A stretch of DNA of 39,371 nt, from the NCBI GenBank assembly GCA_046542355.1, contig JBKHBN010000014.1, forward strand, positions 1 through 39,371, in the 5' to 3' direction. Made by a program: the position numbers and the translations under genes. Under the pieces are notes generated by a model. That model searched no databases. It saw nothing but the letters and a program-made list of their open reading frames with translations, and was not told the DNA's origin. Shown here piece after piece: positions 16,291 to 24,846 of this stretch. Numbering within the stretch: position 1 is the first letter of the stretch; each line of letters opens with the position of its first letter. The DNA is from UBA1672 sp046542355. GTDB lineage: Bacteria > Pseudomonadota > Alphaproteobacteria > Micavibrionales > Micavibrionaceae.

Positions 16291-18543
16291 TTAAAACATG
16301 TAGTTAAAGCGATTGCTTTTCGGGAACCCATTGGGGGGTATCTTTCCTGCTGTGGCACGCTTTGCAAGCCAGGGGGAAATGTCATCGACAGTGGTAGAGC
16401 CTGACCCATACTTATAATCCAGCCCCTGTTCTATGCTGAAGGTCTTCACATCGGATAGTGTTGATCCTTTGGTGTATTTTTGCAGGATTACGCCGCGCCC
16501 TCTGTTCATTTCCGGCAATTCAGATAAAGGAAATACCAACATTTTGCGGTTGGTTCCTATAACGGCGACATGGTCATCGTCTTTGTGAACATAATGACAT
16601 ACCTGCGCTTCTACTTTGCCGGAGACATTCAAGACCTGTTTTCCCGCCTTTGTTTGTGCCAGCACATTGTCTGAGAATACGGTAAAGCCCCTACCGTCGG
16701 ACGATGCCACCAGCATCTTGGTCTTTGGCAGATAGGTGCACATACTGGTCACGTGCGCATCATTGGGAAAATCAATCATTATGCGCAGCGGTTCGCCAAA
16801 ACCTCTGCCGGAAGGCAATCCATCGCACCCGAGCGTATAAAAACGTCCGTTGGTTCCAAAGATGAGGAGTTTATCTGTTGTTTGCACCTCTAGGATAAAC
16901 TGACCGCGATCTCCAGCCTTGTATTTAAGATCCTTCGGATCATGCCCGTGCCCCTTCATGGCCTTGATCCATCCTTGTGATGAGCAAATGACTGTTACCG
17001 GTTCTTTTTCAATCATTACAGAGTCAAGATTAACAGATTCGGGGTTTAACCCCTCCCCGCCAATTGTTGTGCGGCGCTTTCCAAGCGCTGTTTCGCCTGA
17101 GAACATTTTCCTTAGTGCGTTGATTTGCTTTTTAATGCGTGTCCATTGACGCGCTTCTGAGCCTATCAGCTTTTGCAGTTCATCGCGCTCCTTTGATAGT
17201 TTGTCATGCTCCGCGCTTATTTCTATTTCCTCGAGCTTGTGCAATCGTCTTAATCTTAGATTCAATATGGCTTCAACCTGAACCTCTGACAAATCGAACG
17301 TCTTCATCAGGCACTCTTTTGGTTTTTCCTCAAAACGGATGATGCGGATCACCTCATCCACATTCAGGTAAACAACCAGATACCCTTCAAGAACCTCTAA
17401 ACGATGCAAAACTTTTTCCAGACGATGGGTGGAGCGGCGCACCAGCACTTCTTGCTGATGATCCAGCCAGTTTTGTAACACCTCTTTCAGGCTCATGACC
17501 TTTGGAACAAGGCCACCTTCCAAAACATTGAGATTCATATTAAAGCGCGTTTCAAGGTCACAATTGCGGAAGATCGCTTCCATTAACAGCTCTGGCTCAA
17601 CGTTACGGTTTTTGGGCACGAGGACAAGGCGCACATCTTCAGCGGATTCATCGCGCACATCGTCAAGCATGGGCATTTTGCGGGCATTAATCAGTTCCGC
17701 GATTTTCTCGACAAGCTTTGATTTTTGAACCTGATAGGGAATCTCTGTGACCACAATCTGGTACAAACCCTGCTTTAGATCTTCCTTGTGCCAGCGAGCG
17801 CGCACGCGAAATCCGCCTTTTCCTGTTGTGTAGGTCTTTATGATATCTTGCTTGCTTTCTATCAGAATACCGCCTGTGGGCATATCCGGCCCTTGAACGA
17901 TCTCGACCAGCTCTTCTATGGTTGGGTCTTTTTCCAGCATCAACAACATCGCATCGCACAGCTCTTCAACATTGTGTGGCGGGATATTGGTTGCCATACC
18001 CACTGCAATACCGCTTGACCCGTTTGCCAGAAGGTTGGGGAATCCTCCGGGAAGCACAACCGGTTCACTTTCCGAGCCATCATATGTTGGTCTGAAATCT
18101 ACGGCATTTTCTTCTATGCCCTCCAGCAGAAGCAACGCAACGTCGGTCAGGCGCGCTTCTGTGTAACGCATAGCTGCCGCATTATCCCCGTCAATATTGC
18201 CAAAATTGCCCTGCCCATCAACTAGCGGATAGCGCTGTGCGAAGTCCTGTGCCAGACGCACCATCGCGTCATATACGGCCACGTCACCATGGGGGTGAAA
18301 CTTACCGATGACATCCCCGACCACGCGCGCGGACTTTTTCGGGCTTTGATTGGGATTGAGTTTTAGCTGATACATTGCATAGAGCAAACGTCTGTGCACC
18401 GGTTTCATACCATCGCGCACATCAGGCAGTGAGCGGCTCATAATCGTTGAGAGCGCATAGGAAAGATATTTCTCAGATAGAATATCCCTCATCGGCTGGT
18501 CTATGATATGTGTTTCTTCAATAATCTTGTCTTCTTGCGACAT
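16291..18543 (-). CDS. parC: DNA topoisomerase IV subunit A
   Basis: Decatenates daughter chromosomes with ParE. The N-terminal DNA-cleavage domain is complete: RDGMKPVHRRLLYAM, VVGDVIGKFHPHGDVAVYDA and GNIDGDNAAAMRYTEAR with catalytic Tyr127. A long coiled-coil tower follows, and the C-terminal propeller is short, so the 750-residue length fits ParC rather than GyrA. At the quinolone-determining position (Ser80 in E. coli ParC) it has Val88, encoded GTG, and Asp92 at the Glu84 site. It converges with motB; recO lies upstream (44 bases) in the same orientation. Confidence 0.94.
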   Translation of the reverse strand: MSQEDKIIEETHIIDQPMRDILSEKYLSYALSTIMSRSLPDVRDGMKPVHRRLLYAMYQLKLNPNQSPKKSARVVGDVIGKFHPHGDVAVYDAMVRLAQDFAQRYPLVDGQGNFGNIDGDNAAAMRYTEARLTDVALLLLEGIEENAVDFRPTYDGSESEPVVLPGGFPNLLANGSSGIAVGMATNIPPHNVEELCDAMLLMLEKDPTIEELVEIVQGPDMPTGGILIESKQDIIKTYTTGKGGFRVRARWHKEDLKQGLYQIVVTEIPYQVQKSKLVEKIAELINARKMPMLDDVRDESAEDVRLVLVPKNRNVEPELLMEAIFRNCDLETRFNMNLNVLEGGLVPKVMSLKEVLQNWLDHQQEVLVRRSTHRLEKVLHRLEVLEGYLVVYLNVDEVIRIIRFEEKPKECLMKTFDLSEVQVEAILNLRLRRLHKLEEIEISAEHDKLSKERDELQKLIGSEARQWTRIKKQINALRKMFSGETALGKRRTTIGGEGLNPESVNLDSVMIEKEPVTVICSSQGWIKAMKGHGHDPKDLKYKAGDRGQFILEVQTTDKLLIFGTNGRFYTLGCDGLPSGRGFGEPLRIMIDFPNDAHVTSMCTYLPKTKMLVASSDGRGFTVFSDNVLAQTKAGKQVLNVSGKVEAQVCHYVHKDDDHVAVIGTNRKMLVFPLSELPEMNRGRGVILQKYTKGSTLSDVKTFSIEQGLDYKYGSGSTTVDDISPWLAKRATAGKIPPNGFPKSNRFNYMF

Positions 18544-18587
18544 AAAGCGCCCTTACTTCATAAATTCATATAGCGGCCAGTTGATCA

Positions 18588-19346
18588 TCAGCCTGTCTGT
18601 GTCTTGAAGTCATAAGTTTTGGCAAAAAGCTCGGCAAAACGCAAGTCTAACCTGTGTCTTGCCTCAGGCAATCCCCGGTTATGATGGGCAAACACCCAGT
18701 GTTCGAGGAAATAACGTGTCAAATTCAACCCTGTTATAACGTCTTCTTTCATGCTCCTAGCGCCATCAGGCTTTAAGAATTCAGGCAATGAAAGCAATTT
18801 ATCCTTGTAGGGCTGCGCGGCTTCAAAGCTGACGGCACGGCCTGTTCTGGGGGAGACATACGCCAAAGTCATCCTGTCACCTCCCGCTGCGCAAGTGGAT
18901 AAATCAAGTGCAAATCCCAGTTCTTTTAGCAGCGCAATTTCCCACATAATGTAGCCTTGCGCCCAGACATCGCTCTCAAGAATTTTAAGCAATGTTTGCA
19001 GCCCGTTGAATAGCCCTTCATGTCCCTCTTTTTCAGGCAATGCCTGATCACACAGAGCGCAGGCTGATTGCAACGCTGCGAGTTTCAAGGCATCTTGCAT
19101 GATGCGTCCGGCGGTGGAATATGACAGCTCTATTGTTAAATAGCCCAGCGAATCGCTATTACGCGCCCGCCAATTTGCATCAACAACACTGCCAACTTCC
19201 AGAGCGCCTCTGTTTTTTGTTGATCCGGCCCCGCGTAAATATCCGTAATGACGCCCGTAATGACGGGATAATAAAGAAACTATTGCTCCGTTTTCACCAT
19301 GCGCACGTGCTGCCAGAATAATAGATTGATCTTGCCATTGTTCCAT
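18588..19346 (-). CDS. recO: DNA repair protein RecO
   Basis: Recombination mediator that works with RecF/RecR to load RecA at gaps. The N-terminal OB-fold is clear (DQSIILAARAHGENGAIVSL, LSRHYGRHYGYLRGAG). A helical C-terminal domain follows with ALLKELGFALDLSTCAAGG and YVSPRTGRAVSFEAA. The C-terminal helix ends in RHRLDLRFAEL. The 252-residue length is normal. parC follows 44 bases downstream and is probably cotranscribed. The Ldh2-type dehydrogenase diverges from it with 53 bases between. Confidence 0.93.
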   Translation of the reverse strand: MEQWQDQSIILAARAHGENGAIVSLLSRHYGRHYGYLRGAGSTKNRGALEVGSVVDANWRARNSDSLGYLTIELSYSTAGRIMQDALKLAALQSACALCDQALPEKEGHEGLFNGLQTLLKILESDVWAQGYIMWEIALLKELGFALDLSTCAAGGDRMTLAYVSPRTGRAVSFEAAQPYKDKLLSLPEFLKPDGARSMKEDVITGLNLTRYFLEHWVFAHHNRGLPEARHRLDLRFAELFAKTYDFKTQTG

Positions 19347-19399
19347 GGGGCTTTATTATCACCGTATTCTTGAATCATTCTAGTTGGATATGAAAAATA

Positions 19400-20401
19400 A
19401 TGAAGACTATCCTCAAGTCAGATATATTTGCACTTATGTCACGTATCTATCGTAACGCAGGATTAGACGATCGTGAAGCTATTGAAGGAATTTATCACCA
19501 CCTGCTTCAAAACGAGATGTCAGGCAAGCATTCTCATGGTTTCATTCGTATGGCTATGAATATTTCTGCTATGAGACAATACGGCGTTCCTTCGGGAAGA
19601 CCCTCGCTGGCAGTTGATAGCGGGGCGCTTGCGATTGTTGATGGACAAAACCATATCGGGCTTGTTGCCGGACGCTATGCCGTTGATGTAGCCATACAAA
19701 AGGCTGCAGACCATGGTATTGCCTTTGTTGGTACGCGCCATTATATCGGCACTACGGGTACTATGAATTATTATAACCGCCTGTTTGTTGATGCCGGGCT
19801 TGTTGGTGTTGCCGGATGCAATTCCATTGCTCATGTTTGTCACCCTGACGGTGTTGATCCCGTGATTGGCACCAACCCGATTTCCTTTGGTTTACCATCG
19901 AAAGAAACACCGTGCGTTATTGATGTTACCACCGCGCAGTGGGCATATGGCAAGCTTCTGGACTTACATCAAGCGGGGCGGCCTATGCCTCATGATGCCA
20001 TCATTGACAAAAACGGAGATCCCTCAACCTGCTTTGAGGACATCATGAAAGGGTATGCCATGCTCCCGATGAACGGATTTAAAGGGTTTGGACTGGGGCT
20101 GGCTGTCGAGATTCTCTCTGGTGCGCTCATCGGTGCCAAGTGCGGTGCTCAGGTTGTAGAAGGGTTTGACGGGATGTTCTTTATTGCCCTTGATCCAGAC
20201 CGGCTTGTGGGGCGCACTGTCTTTGAAGACCATGTCGAAACTCTATTGCAGAGCATTAAGACCTCACGCCAAGCCGTTGTTGATAAAGAAATACTTATTC
20301 CCGGAGAACGCTCTTACCGTATGTACAAAGACAATTGCTCTAAGGATACTGTTGATCTTTCCGATGCTGTCTATAATGAAATGAAAGCTCTGGATTCCTA
20401 G
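19400..20401 (+). CDS. Malate/L-lactate dehydrogenase-family oxidoreductase (Ldh2/YlbC type)
   Basis: NAD(P)-dependent 2-hydroxyacid/2-ketoacid dehydrogenase of the type II malate/lactate, ureidoglycolate and delta1-piperideine reductase superfamily. The conserved SGKHSHGFIRM (catalytic His46), VDGQNHIGLVAG, DPVIGTNPISFGLP, and the MNGFKGFGLGLAVEILSG motif are all there. Length 333 is normal. The substrate cannot be read from the sequence. It lies 57 bases ahead of a histidine phosphatase and faces recO. No sugar-acid or ureide genes are nearby to suggest a pathway. Confidence 0.85.
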   Translation: MKTILKSDIFALMSRIYRNAGLDDREAIEGIYHHLLQNEMSGKHSHGFIRMAMNISAMRQYGVPSGRPSLAVDSGALAIVDGQNHIGLVAGRYAVDVAIQKAADHGIAFVGTRHYIGTTGTMNYYNRLFVDAGLVGVAGCNSIAHVCHPDGVDPVIGTNPISFGLPSKETPCVIDVTTAQWAYGKLLDLHQAGRPMPHDAIIDKNGDPSTCFEDIMKGYAMLPMNGFKGFGLGLAVEILSGALIGAKCGAQVVEGFDGMFFIALDPDRLVGRTVFEDHVETLLQSIKTSRQAVVDKEILIPGERSYRMYKDNCSKDTVDLSDAVYNEMKALDS

Positions 20402-20458
20402 AGTGCGCTTGATACCATATTGGTTCACATTTTAAACCCGAAGGATATATAAAACTCC

Positions 20459-21121
20459 ATGCTACCAGCTACGCCCTTTTACATGATTAGACACGGTGAA
20501 ACCGAAGCCAATTTTACTCGCATCTTAGCGGGGCATACCGACACCCCTTTGACCGATACAGGACGTCAGCAGGCTATGGCCGTGCAAGATATTGTCAAAA
20601 GCCTTGCCACGCGGCCTGTTGCTATTATTCATAGCCACCTTTCACGGGCGCGGGATACGGCTGCCATAATCAACGAGGTTTTAAATATTCCAGCCCATGA
20701 AGATCAGGATATCGCCGAGCTTTTTGCAGGGGATTGGGAGGGGCAGCCCTATGACGTTTGCAAGGGTGCATTTACAGGTCAGCACAACGCTCCGAATGGA
20801 GAGACTTTTCAAGATTTTCTGGTACGTGTTAAACGCGGCGTAGGCAGTGCGCTTACACAATTTGACTCTCCTGTTCTTATTGTGTGTCATGGTGGCGTTA
20901 TGCGTGCTTTTGGCGGTATTTATGGCCTAATGGTTCCCGCACGCTTTAAGAATTGCCACCTATATGAGTTTCAGCCTGCGCCAGAAGCGCTACCTTTTCC
21001 GTGGGACAGCTATTCATATGACTATGATGAAAGCACGCAACTGGTTACGCGAAGGCGCAACGACATTTACGATTCATCTACGCCTCTTTCAGACGCATTA
21101 CCGATTCAGGCCAGATCATAA
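20459..21121 (+). CDS. Histidine phosphatase (phosphoglycerate mutase-like) family protein
   Basis: A 220-residue cytoplasmic phosphatase. RHGETEAN at 11-18 carries the phospho-accepting His12, Arg11 and Glu14. HSHLSRARDTA is the second arginine region, ELFAGDWEGQ is the acid-donor area, and VCHGGVMRAF holds His143. The final 40 residues are an unusual Tyr/Asp-rich tail. The substrate is unknown; broad sugar-phosphate or cofactor phosphatase activity is likely for the family. Its last six bases overlap the folP stop on the opposite strand, so the two transcripts converge. Confidence 0.88.
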   Translation: MLPATPFYMIRHGETEANFTRILAGHTDTPLTDTGRQQAMAVQDIVKSLATRPVAIIHSHLSRARDTAAIINEVLNIPAHEDQDIAELFAGDWEGQPYDVCKGAFTGQHNAPNGETFQDFLVRVKRGVGSALTQFDSPVLIVCHGGVMRAFGGIYGLMVPARFKNCHLYEFQPAPEALPFPWDSYSYDYDESTQLVTRRRNDIYDSSTPLSDALPIQARS

Positions 21122-21958
21122 AATATCCTTGATTGCATCATAAACATCAAAAGCCTGACGGGTTTCTTTGACGTCATGAACACGGAATATCTGCACGCCC
21201 GACTCAAGGCCGTATAGCGCGGCTGCGATGGAGCCGGGCACTCTGTTTTTCGGATTTTCTTCTTTGGATATTGTGCCAATAAAACTTTTGCGTGAGACGC
21301 CCAAAAGTATTGGGCAGCCGAAATCATGAAACTTTTTCAAATTCTTTATCAGGGTTAAATTATGTTCCAGCGTTTTTCCAAATCCTATACCCGGATCAAG
21401 GATGATTTTATTGGGCTGTATCCCTTGCTTATCACAAAAGATTAAACGCTGTTCAAAAAAAGCCAAAACCTCATCGCAGACATCATCGTAATGCGCTTGA
21501 CTTTGCATGGTCTGCGGTGTGCCTTTCATATGCATAATACAGACCGGCAGGCCGCTTTGCGCGACTATAGAGGCGCTTTGCTCGTCATAGGTCAGGCCAC
21601 TGATATCATTTACAAAATTTGCTCCAGCTTCTATGGCCGCGCGCATTGTTTCTGCGTTGCGGGTATCGATTGAAATGATGGGAACATCCTCTTGCCTGAG
21701 CGCTTTTATAACAGGAAGAACGCGTTTTTTCTCTTCTTCTATAGGCACTGTTTCAGCGCCCGGACGCGTTGACTCTCCGCCAACATCAATGATCGCTGCG
21801 CCCTGCTCTATCATATCCGTAGCATGCCTCGCTGCTGTTTTTGCTGCATAGTAATCACCGCCATCTGAAAAACTGTCCGGCGTGACGTTGAGCACGCCCA
21901 TAATCAGTGGTTTACCTGCTTTTAATAGTTCCATGATTTCATCGGCGTTTTTATACAT
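21116..21958 (-). CDS. folP: Dihydropteroate synthase
   Basis: Sulfonamide target that joins p-aminobenzoate to the pterin pyrophosphate made by FolK. Complete motif set: MGVLNVTPDSFSDGG, IDVGGESTRPGA, IISIDTRNAETMR, ANFVNDISGLTYD, ILDPGIGFGKTLEHN, GVSRKSFIG and the RVHDV end. Length 280 is normal. It follows folK by eight bases, so the two pathway steps are coexpressed. It converges with and slightly overlaps the histidine phosphatase gene. Confidence 0.96.
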   Translation of the reverse strand: MYKNADEIMELLKAGKPLIMGVLNVTPDSFSDGGDYYAAKTAARHATDMIEQGAAIIDVGGESTRPGAETVPIEEEKKRVLPVIKALRQEDVPIISIDTRNAETMRAAIEAGANFVNDISGLTYDEQSASIVAQSGLPVCIMHMKGTPQTMQSQAHYDDVCDEVLAFFEQRLIFCDKQGIQPNKIILDPGIGFGKTLEHNLTLIKNLKKFHDFGCPILLGVSRKSFIGTISKEENPKNRVPGSIAAALYGLESGVQIFRVHDVKETRQAFDVYDAIKDIL

Positions 21959-21966
21959 GAGGTCCT

Positions 21967-22491
21967 CTAACTGGTTTTCCCTTCGGGTGATAATTGCACG
22001 CCTGTGCAGTGTATTTCCTGATTTGGATCAAGATTTTCTATCATTTCGCCGATTGTTTTACCTGTAACGGGGTGTGTCCAATCCGATGCGATCTCCTGCA
22101 AGGGGTAGAGCACAAACGCACGCTCATGCATACGTGGATGAGGGATGGTCAGATGTGGCTGGTCTATCTGCTGACGGTTATATGACAAGATATCCAGATC
22201 CAGAACCCGCGCTTCGTTACGATGCAGCCGCACTCGCCCGGCTTTATTTTCTATTGAGGCAACAAGTATGAGTAATTCCTGTGGCGACAATGTCGTTTTT
22301 ATCTTACACACAGCATTATGATACCACGGTTGGTCGGATAGCGGCACAGGGGCGCTCTTCCAGATGGAGGAAGCAGCCATCACCTCTACGTCCTTATGTG
22401 CTTGCAAGGAGCGTGCTGCCTTTTGCAGGCTTTGGATCGGATGATCGCCATTTTTATTGATCAGATTGGCGCCCAGCCCGATAAAAACCAT
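21967..22491 (-). CDS. folK: 2-amino-4-hydroxy-6-hydroxymethyldihydropteridine pyrophosphokinase
   Basis: Transfers pyrophosphate from ATP to the pterin in folate synthesis. Motifs: FIGLGANLINKNG, SSIWKSAPVPLSDQPWYHNA, ENKAGRVRLHRNEARVLDLDIL and IPHPRMHERAFVLYPLQEIA. I chose the ATG at 22491 (174 residues) because GAGAG lies eight bases upstream and the family begins right at this strand. A GTG at 22524 would add 11 residues but abuts a terminator-like hairpin and has no ribosome site. Confidence 0.93.
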   Translation of the reverse strand: MVFIGLGANLINKNGDHPIQSLQKAARSLQAHKDVEVMAASSIWKSAPVPLSDQPWYHNAVCKIKTTLSPQELLILVASIENKAGRVRLHRNEARVLDLDILSYNRQQIDQPHLTIPHPRMHERAFVLYPLQEIASDWTHPVTGKTIGEMIENLDPNQEIHCTGVQLSPEGKTS

Positions 22492-22525
22492 ACCAAAAAC
22501 TCTCTTTTTGAGGTGTGTTGTCACA

Positions 22526-22553
22526 TAAAAAGGAGCCAGTCATATAGCTCCTT
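22526..22553 (-). terminator. Rho-independent terminator after the DUF882 gene
   Basis: On the minus strand a seven-pair stem AAGGAGC/GCTCCTT with a ten-base loop runs into a five-T tract (22527-22531). It lies 58 bases past the stop of the DUF882 gene and 35 bases before the folK start, so it would separate the ilvD-transpeptidase-DUF882 transcripts from folK-folP. Confidence 0.75.
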
Positions 22554-22610
22554 GTCTTATCCTTATTATCTTTATTAAGCACTTTTTCGAGGAAACTCCA
22601 GAATTTCCTG

Positions 22611-23168
22611 TTATGATACCCAGCTTCGCACATCCCCCGTATCGACATGGACAAAGCTTGAGCGCGGGTAATACCCGACGCCGCCAGCTTGCAAAGAGCG
22701 CGCCACATCACGAAGCCTGCGGGTGCTATACCCCGGAAGACGGATATCAATGGCCTGTCCGTACATATGGAAGGAATTAGAGGCCACTCCCCTGCTTTTT
22801 TCTCCCAGCATTGCGTTGGTTTTAGGAGAGCGATAGCCCGAGAGAATATGCAAAGGACGGTGCGTGCCTGTTTTTTTCTGGATCATGCAGATAATATCAA
22901 TGACATGCGGATCCATCGGGAAGACTTCATCTGTGCGGAAATCACGCAAAACATAATTCATACGTTCGAATGCTTCGGGAAGATATTTATCGCCAACACG
23001 GTATACACCGGAAAAACTTTCATCTGTGTGGGCGTTATGAAAGGCAATTTTCCAAGTGCCCATATCACCTGCGGCGGCCAAGACTTTTCTGCTTGTTAGG
23101 AACGGAATAGATGCCCCTGCGATGCCTGCGCACCCATATTTGACAAACTCACGACGACTCAGTTTCAT
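22611..23168 (-). CDS. Tat-exported DUF882 / YcbK-type M15-like peptidoglycan peptidase
   Basis: The N-terminus MKLSRREFVKYGCAGIAGAS has a twin-arginine motif (SRREFVK) followed by a hydrophobic stretch ending in VLAAA, so export as a folded protein through Tat is likely. The mature domain (about 45-185) is DUF882/peptidase M15_2-like, with LSGYRSPKTNAML, SFHMYGQAIDIRLPG and FVHVDTG giving the zinc-type His/Asp/His ligands. E. coli MepK (YcbK) of this family cuts L,D-crosslinks. It lies downstream of an L,D-transpeptidase, the same pairing as ycbB-ycbK. I chose the ATG at 23168 (AAGG eight bases before); an ATG at 23183 is possible. Confidence 0.87.
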   Translation of the reverse strand: MKLSRREFVKYGCAGIAGASIPFLTSRKVLAAAGDMGTWKIAFHNAHTDESFSGVYRVGDKYLPEAFERMNYVLRDFRTDEVFPMDPHVIDIICMIQKKTGTHRPLHILSGYRSPKTNAMLGEKSRGVASNSFHMYGQAIDIRLPGYSTRRLRDVARSLQAGGVGYYPRSSFVHVDTGDVRSWVS

Positions 23169-23209
23169 TTGCTTTACCTTCATTATTCTCACCGATCAGA
23201 TGTTAAGCC

Positions 23210-23270
23210 TTTTTTTGATATCAAAAAAAACTCATAAATGCAAGAAAACGAAAGATAAATATGTTTTCTT
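23210..23270. promoter_or_regulatory. AT-rich palindromes upstream of the DUF882 gene
   Basis: A perfect 20-bp palindrome (T7-GATATC-A7) covers 23210-23229, about 40 bases ahead of the DUF882 start. A second inverted repeat AAGAAAAC (23242-23249)/GTTTTCTT (23263-23270) follows. They lie in a 250-bp gap after the transpeptidase. They could form a promoter/operator or a transcript-end hairpin for the transpeptidase gene. Confidence 0.5.
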
Positions 23271-23418
23271 TATGACTGTGAAAAGCCTGTTTCCGGTTTT
23301 TACACCTTGCATTCTGATCTGTAAAGACCTGCCCGCATATTTCCCACAAGCAAGATCGAACGAAACTCCTGGATCACTGGCGCGCTTCTGGCGTTGTGAG
23401 CGTGGTGTTATCATTTCA

Positions 23419-24846
23419 TTATCCCTTGAGCGGGGGTAGGGCGTCAAGTTTTTCCAATTCACGCAGCAGACGCTCGTCCCTACCGTAAATATCGGAACCA
23501 TAGATGATCTGCTGCTTTTCTCCAAGCCATATTGTGTAGTAGACCAAATAAAGTTTTGCACTTTCAATGGCATATACGTCACGTGTTTGTTTTGTTTTAA
23601 GCGCCGAGGACACGCTCTGCTGTTTTGTCCAGCTCTGCGTGTGCTGTAAAACAAATCCCGCCATTTTTTCGGGTTCACTCATTCTTATGCATCCCGAGGA
23701 TACGTCGCGCTCATCACGGGCAAACACTGATTTATCATTTGTATCGTGCAAATATATGCCATAGCGATTTGGCATCAAAAGGCGAATTTGTCCAAGCGGA
23801 TTATGGTTCCCGGGGACTTGTACCATTCTCAGGGAGGCGAGTTCTTGCTTGCTTATCCCTTTCCAGTCAATCGCAGAAGGATCAAGCGTTAAGGCATTAG
23901 CTCCGTATCCGCTAAACAGCTCGACGCCCTTATCTTCCAGATATCGCGCATTCTGGCGAAGCTGCGGCCAGATATCTTCCCTTTTTATTGTGTCAGGGAT
24001 TGTCCATGCCGGATTAAAGCGTACGCCACGAATTTGTGTCACGAAGGGTCGTGTCGGGCGTTTTTTACTGCCTACTGCCACGGGCATGGAGATGCGTACT
24101 TTTTTATTCTCGATTGCCCATAACTGCTCCGAAGGTATATTGACAACAATAAAGCGCTGTGGCTTTTCATCCGCAACCCAGCGCAAACGCTCCATATTTA
24201 CGATAATCTGCGCGATCTTTCTTTCTTTATCATCACTTTGTTGTGCTTGGAACACGTTGTGCATTTCCTGTTTCAAGTGCTGGTAGGTCGCCGTTTGCGG
24301 TTCCAAAGCCTGCAAGAGCTGTTTTGTATTGTCCGCGCTTTCAAATAATCTGGAAAGCACATATTTTACGCTTTTGCGCTGTTGCCAGTCTTGTTCATCA
24401 AGCCCAAGCGCGCTTGCCCTTATACGCATCCCGCTTAGATCTCTGGCATAGCGGATATAACCGTCTGTTAAAAGCAGTTCGAGTTTTAAAGAAAGGTCAG
24501 GATCGGCGCTGTTTTTATATTGCGTATGAGATAAAATATAGCTGATTTCATTTGTGTGATAGTTTTTCGGGTTCAGGCCGTGCTGCCAGCTTTCTGACAG
24601 TGCGCGCCAGAGCTGTATTCCAGCGCTATTGAGTTTTCTATCCTTAATCCAAAGTGAGCGCCCTGCCCGCTTTGCATAGAAATCATCAATTTCAGACTGG
24701 TGAAAAGACCATTCCTGCGCATATAGCCGGGGCATCGGCATCAAGAAGACTATCACAACGCACAGAGATGCCATCGTTCGTGCGTATATATTTAGCCTGT
24801 GAAAAGCTTTGGGTATTGCTGATATGTCACAGATCCACGAAAACAT
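23419..24846 (-). CDS. L,D-transpeptidase, YcbB (LdtD) type
   Basis: Periplasmic peptidoglycan crosslinking enzyme that makes 3-3 links. A signal or anchor helix (ASLCVVIVFLMPMPRLYAQ) is followed by a scaffold domain with SWQHGLNPKNYHTNEI and LLTDGYIRYARDLSGMRI. A YkuD catalytic domain (about 230-400) follows, with ERLRWVADEKPQRFIVVNIP, FNPAWTIPDTIKREDIWPQL and the active-site block with His367 and Cys386 (YLHDTNDKSVFARDERDVSS then GCIRM). The ATG at 24846 gives 475 residues and overlaps ilvD by 20 bases. A second ATG at 24774 is possible; neither has a strong ribosome site. The DUF882 peptidase follows. Confidence 0.9.
   Translation of the reverse strand: MFSWICDISAIPKAFHRLNIYARTMASLCVVIVFLMPMPRLYAQEWSFHQSEIDDFYAKRAGRSLWIKDRKLNSAGIQLWRALSESWQHGLNPKNYHTNEISYILSHTQYKNSADPDLSLKLELLLTDGYIRYARDLSGMRIRASALGLDEQDWQQRKSVKYVLSRLFESADNTKQLLQALEPQTATYQHLKQEMHNVFQAQQSDDKERKIAQIIVNMERLRWVADEKPQRFIVVNIPSEQLWAIENKKVRISMPVAVGSKKRPTRPFVTQIRGVRFNPAWTIPDTIKREDIWPQLRQNARYLEDKGVELFSGYGANALTLDPSAIDWKGISKQELASLRMVQVPGNHNPLGQIRLLMPNRYGIYLHDTNDKSVFARDERDVSSGCIRMSEPEKMAGFVLQHTQSWTKQQSVSSALKTKQTRDVYAIESAKLYLVYYTIWLGEKQQIIYGSDIYGRDERLLRELEKLDALPPLKG

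Noticed and set aside
19240..19275. Apparent duplication in recO giving SRHYGRHYGYL
   Set aside because: The residues line up with the normal RecO pattern (S-x-x-x-GRH-x-G), so no residue has been inserted; the DNA similarity is incidental.
23232..23678. A 148-codon minus-strand frame overlapping the end of the L,D-transpeptidase
   Set aside because: It is an out-of-frame shadow of the transpeptidase that runs into the intergenic gap; the protein has no recognisable pattern.
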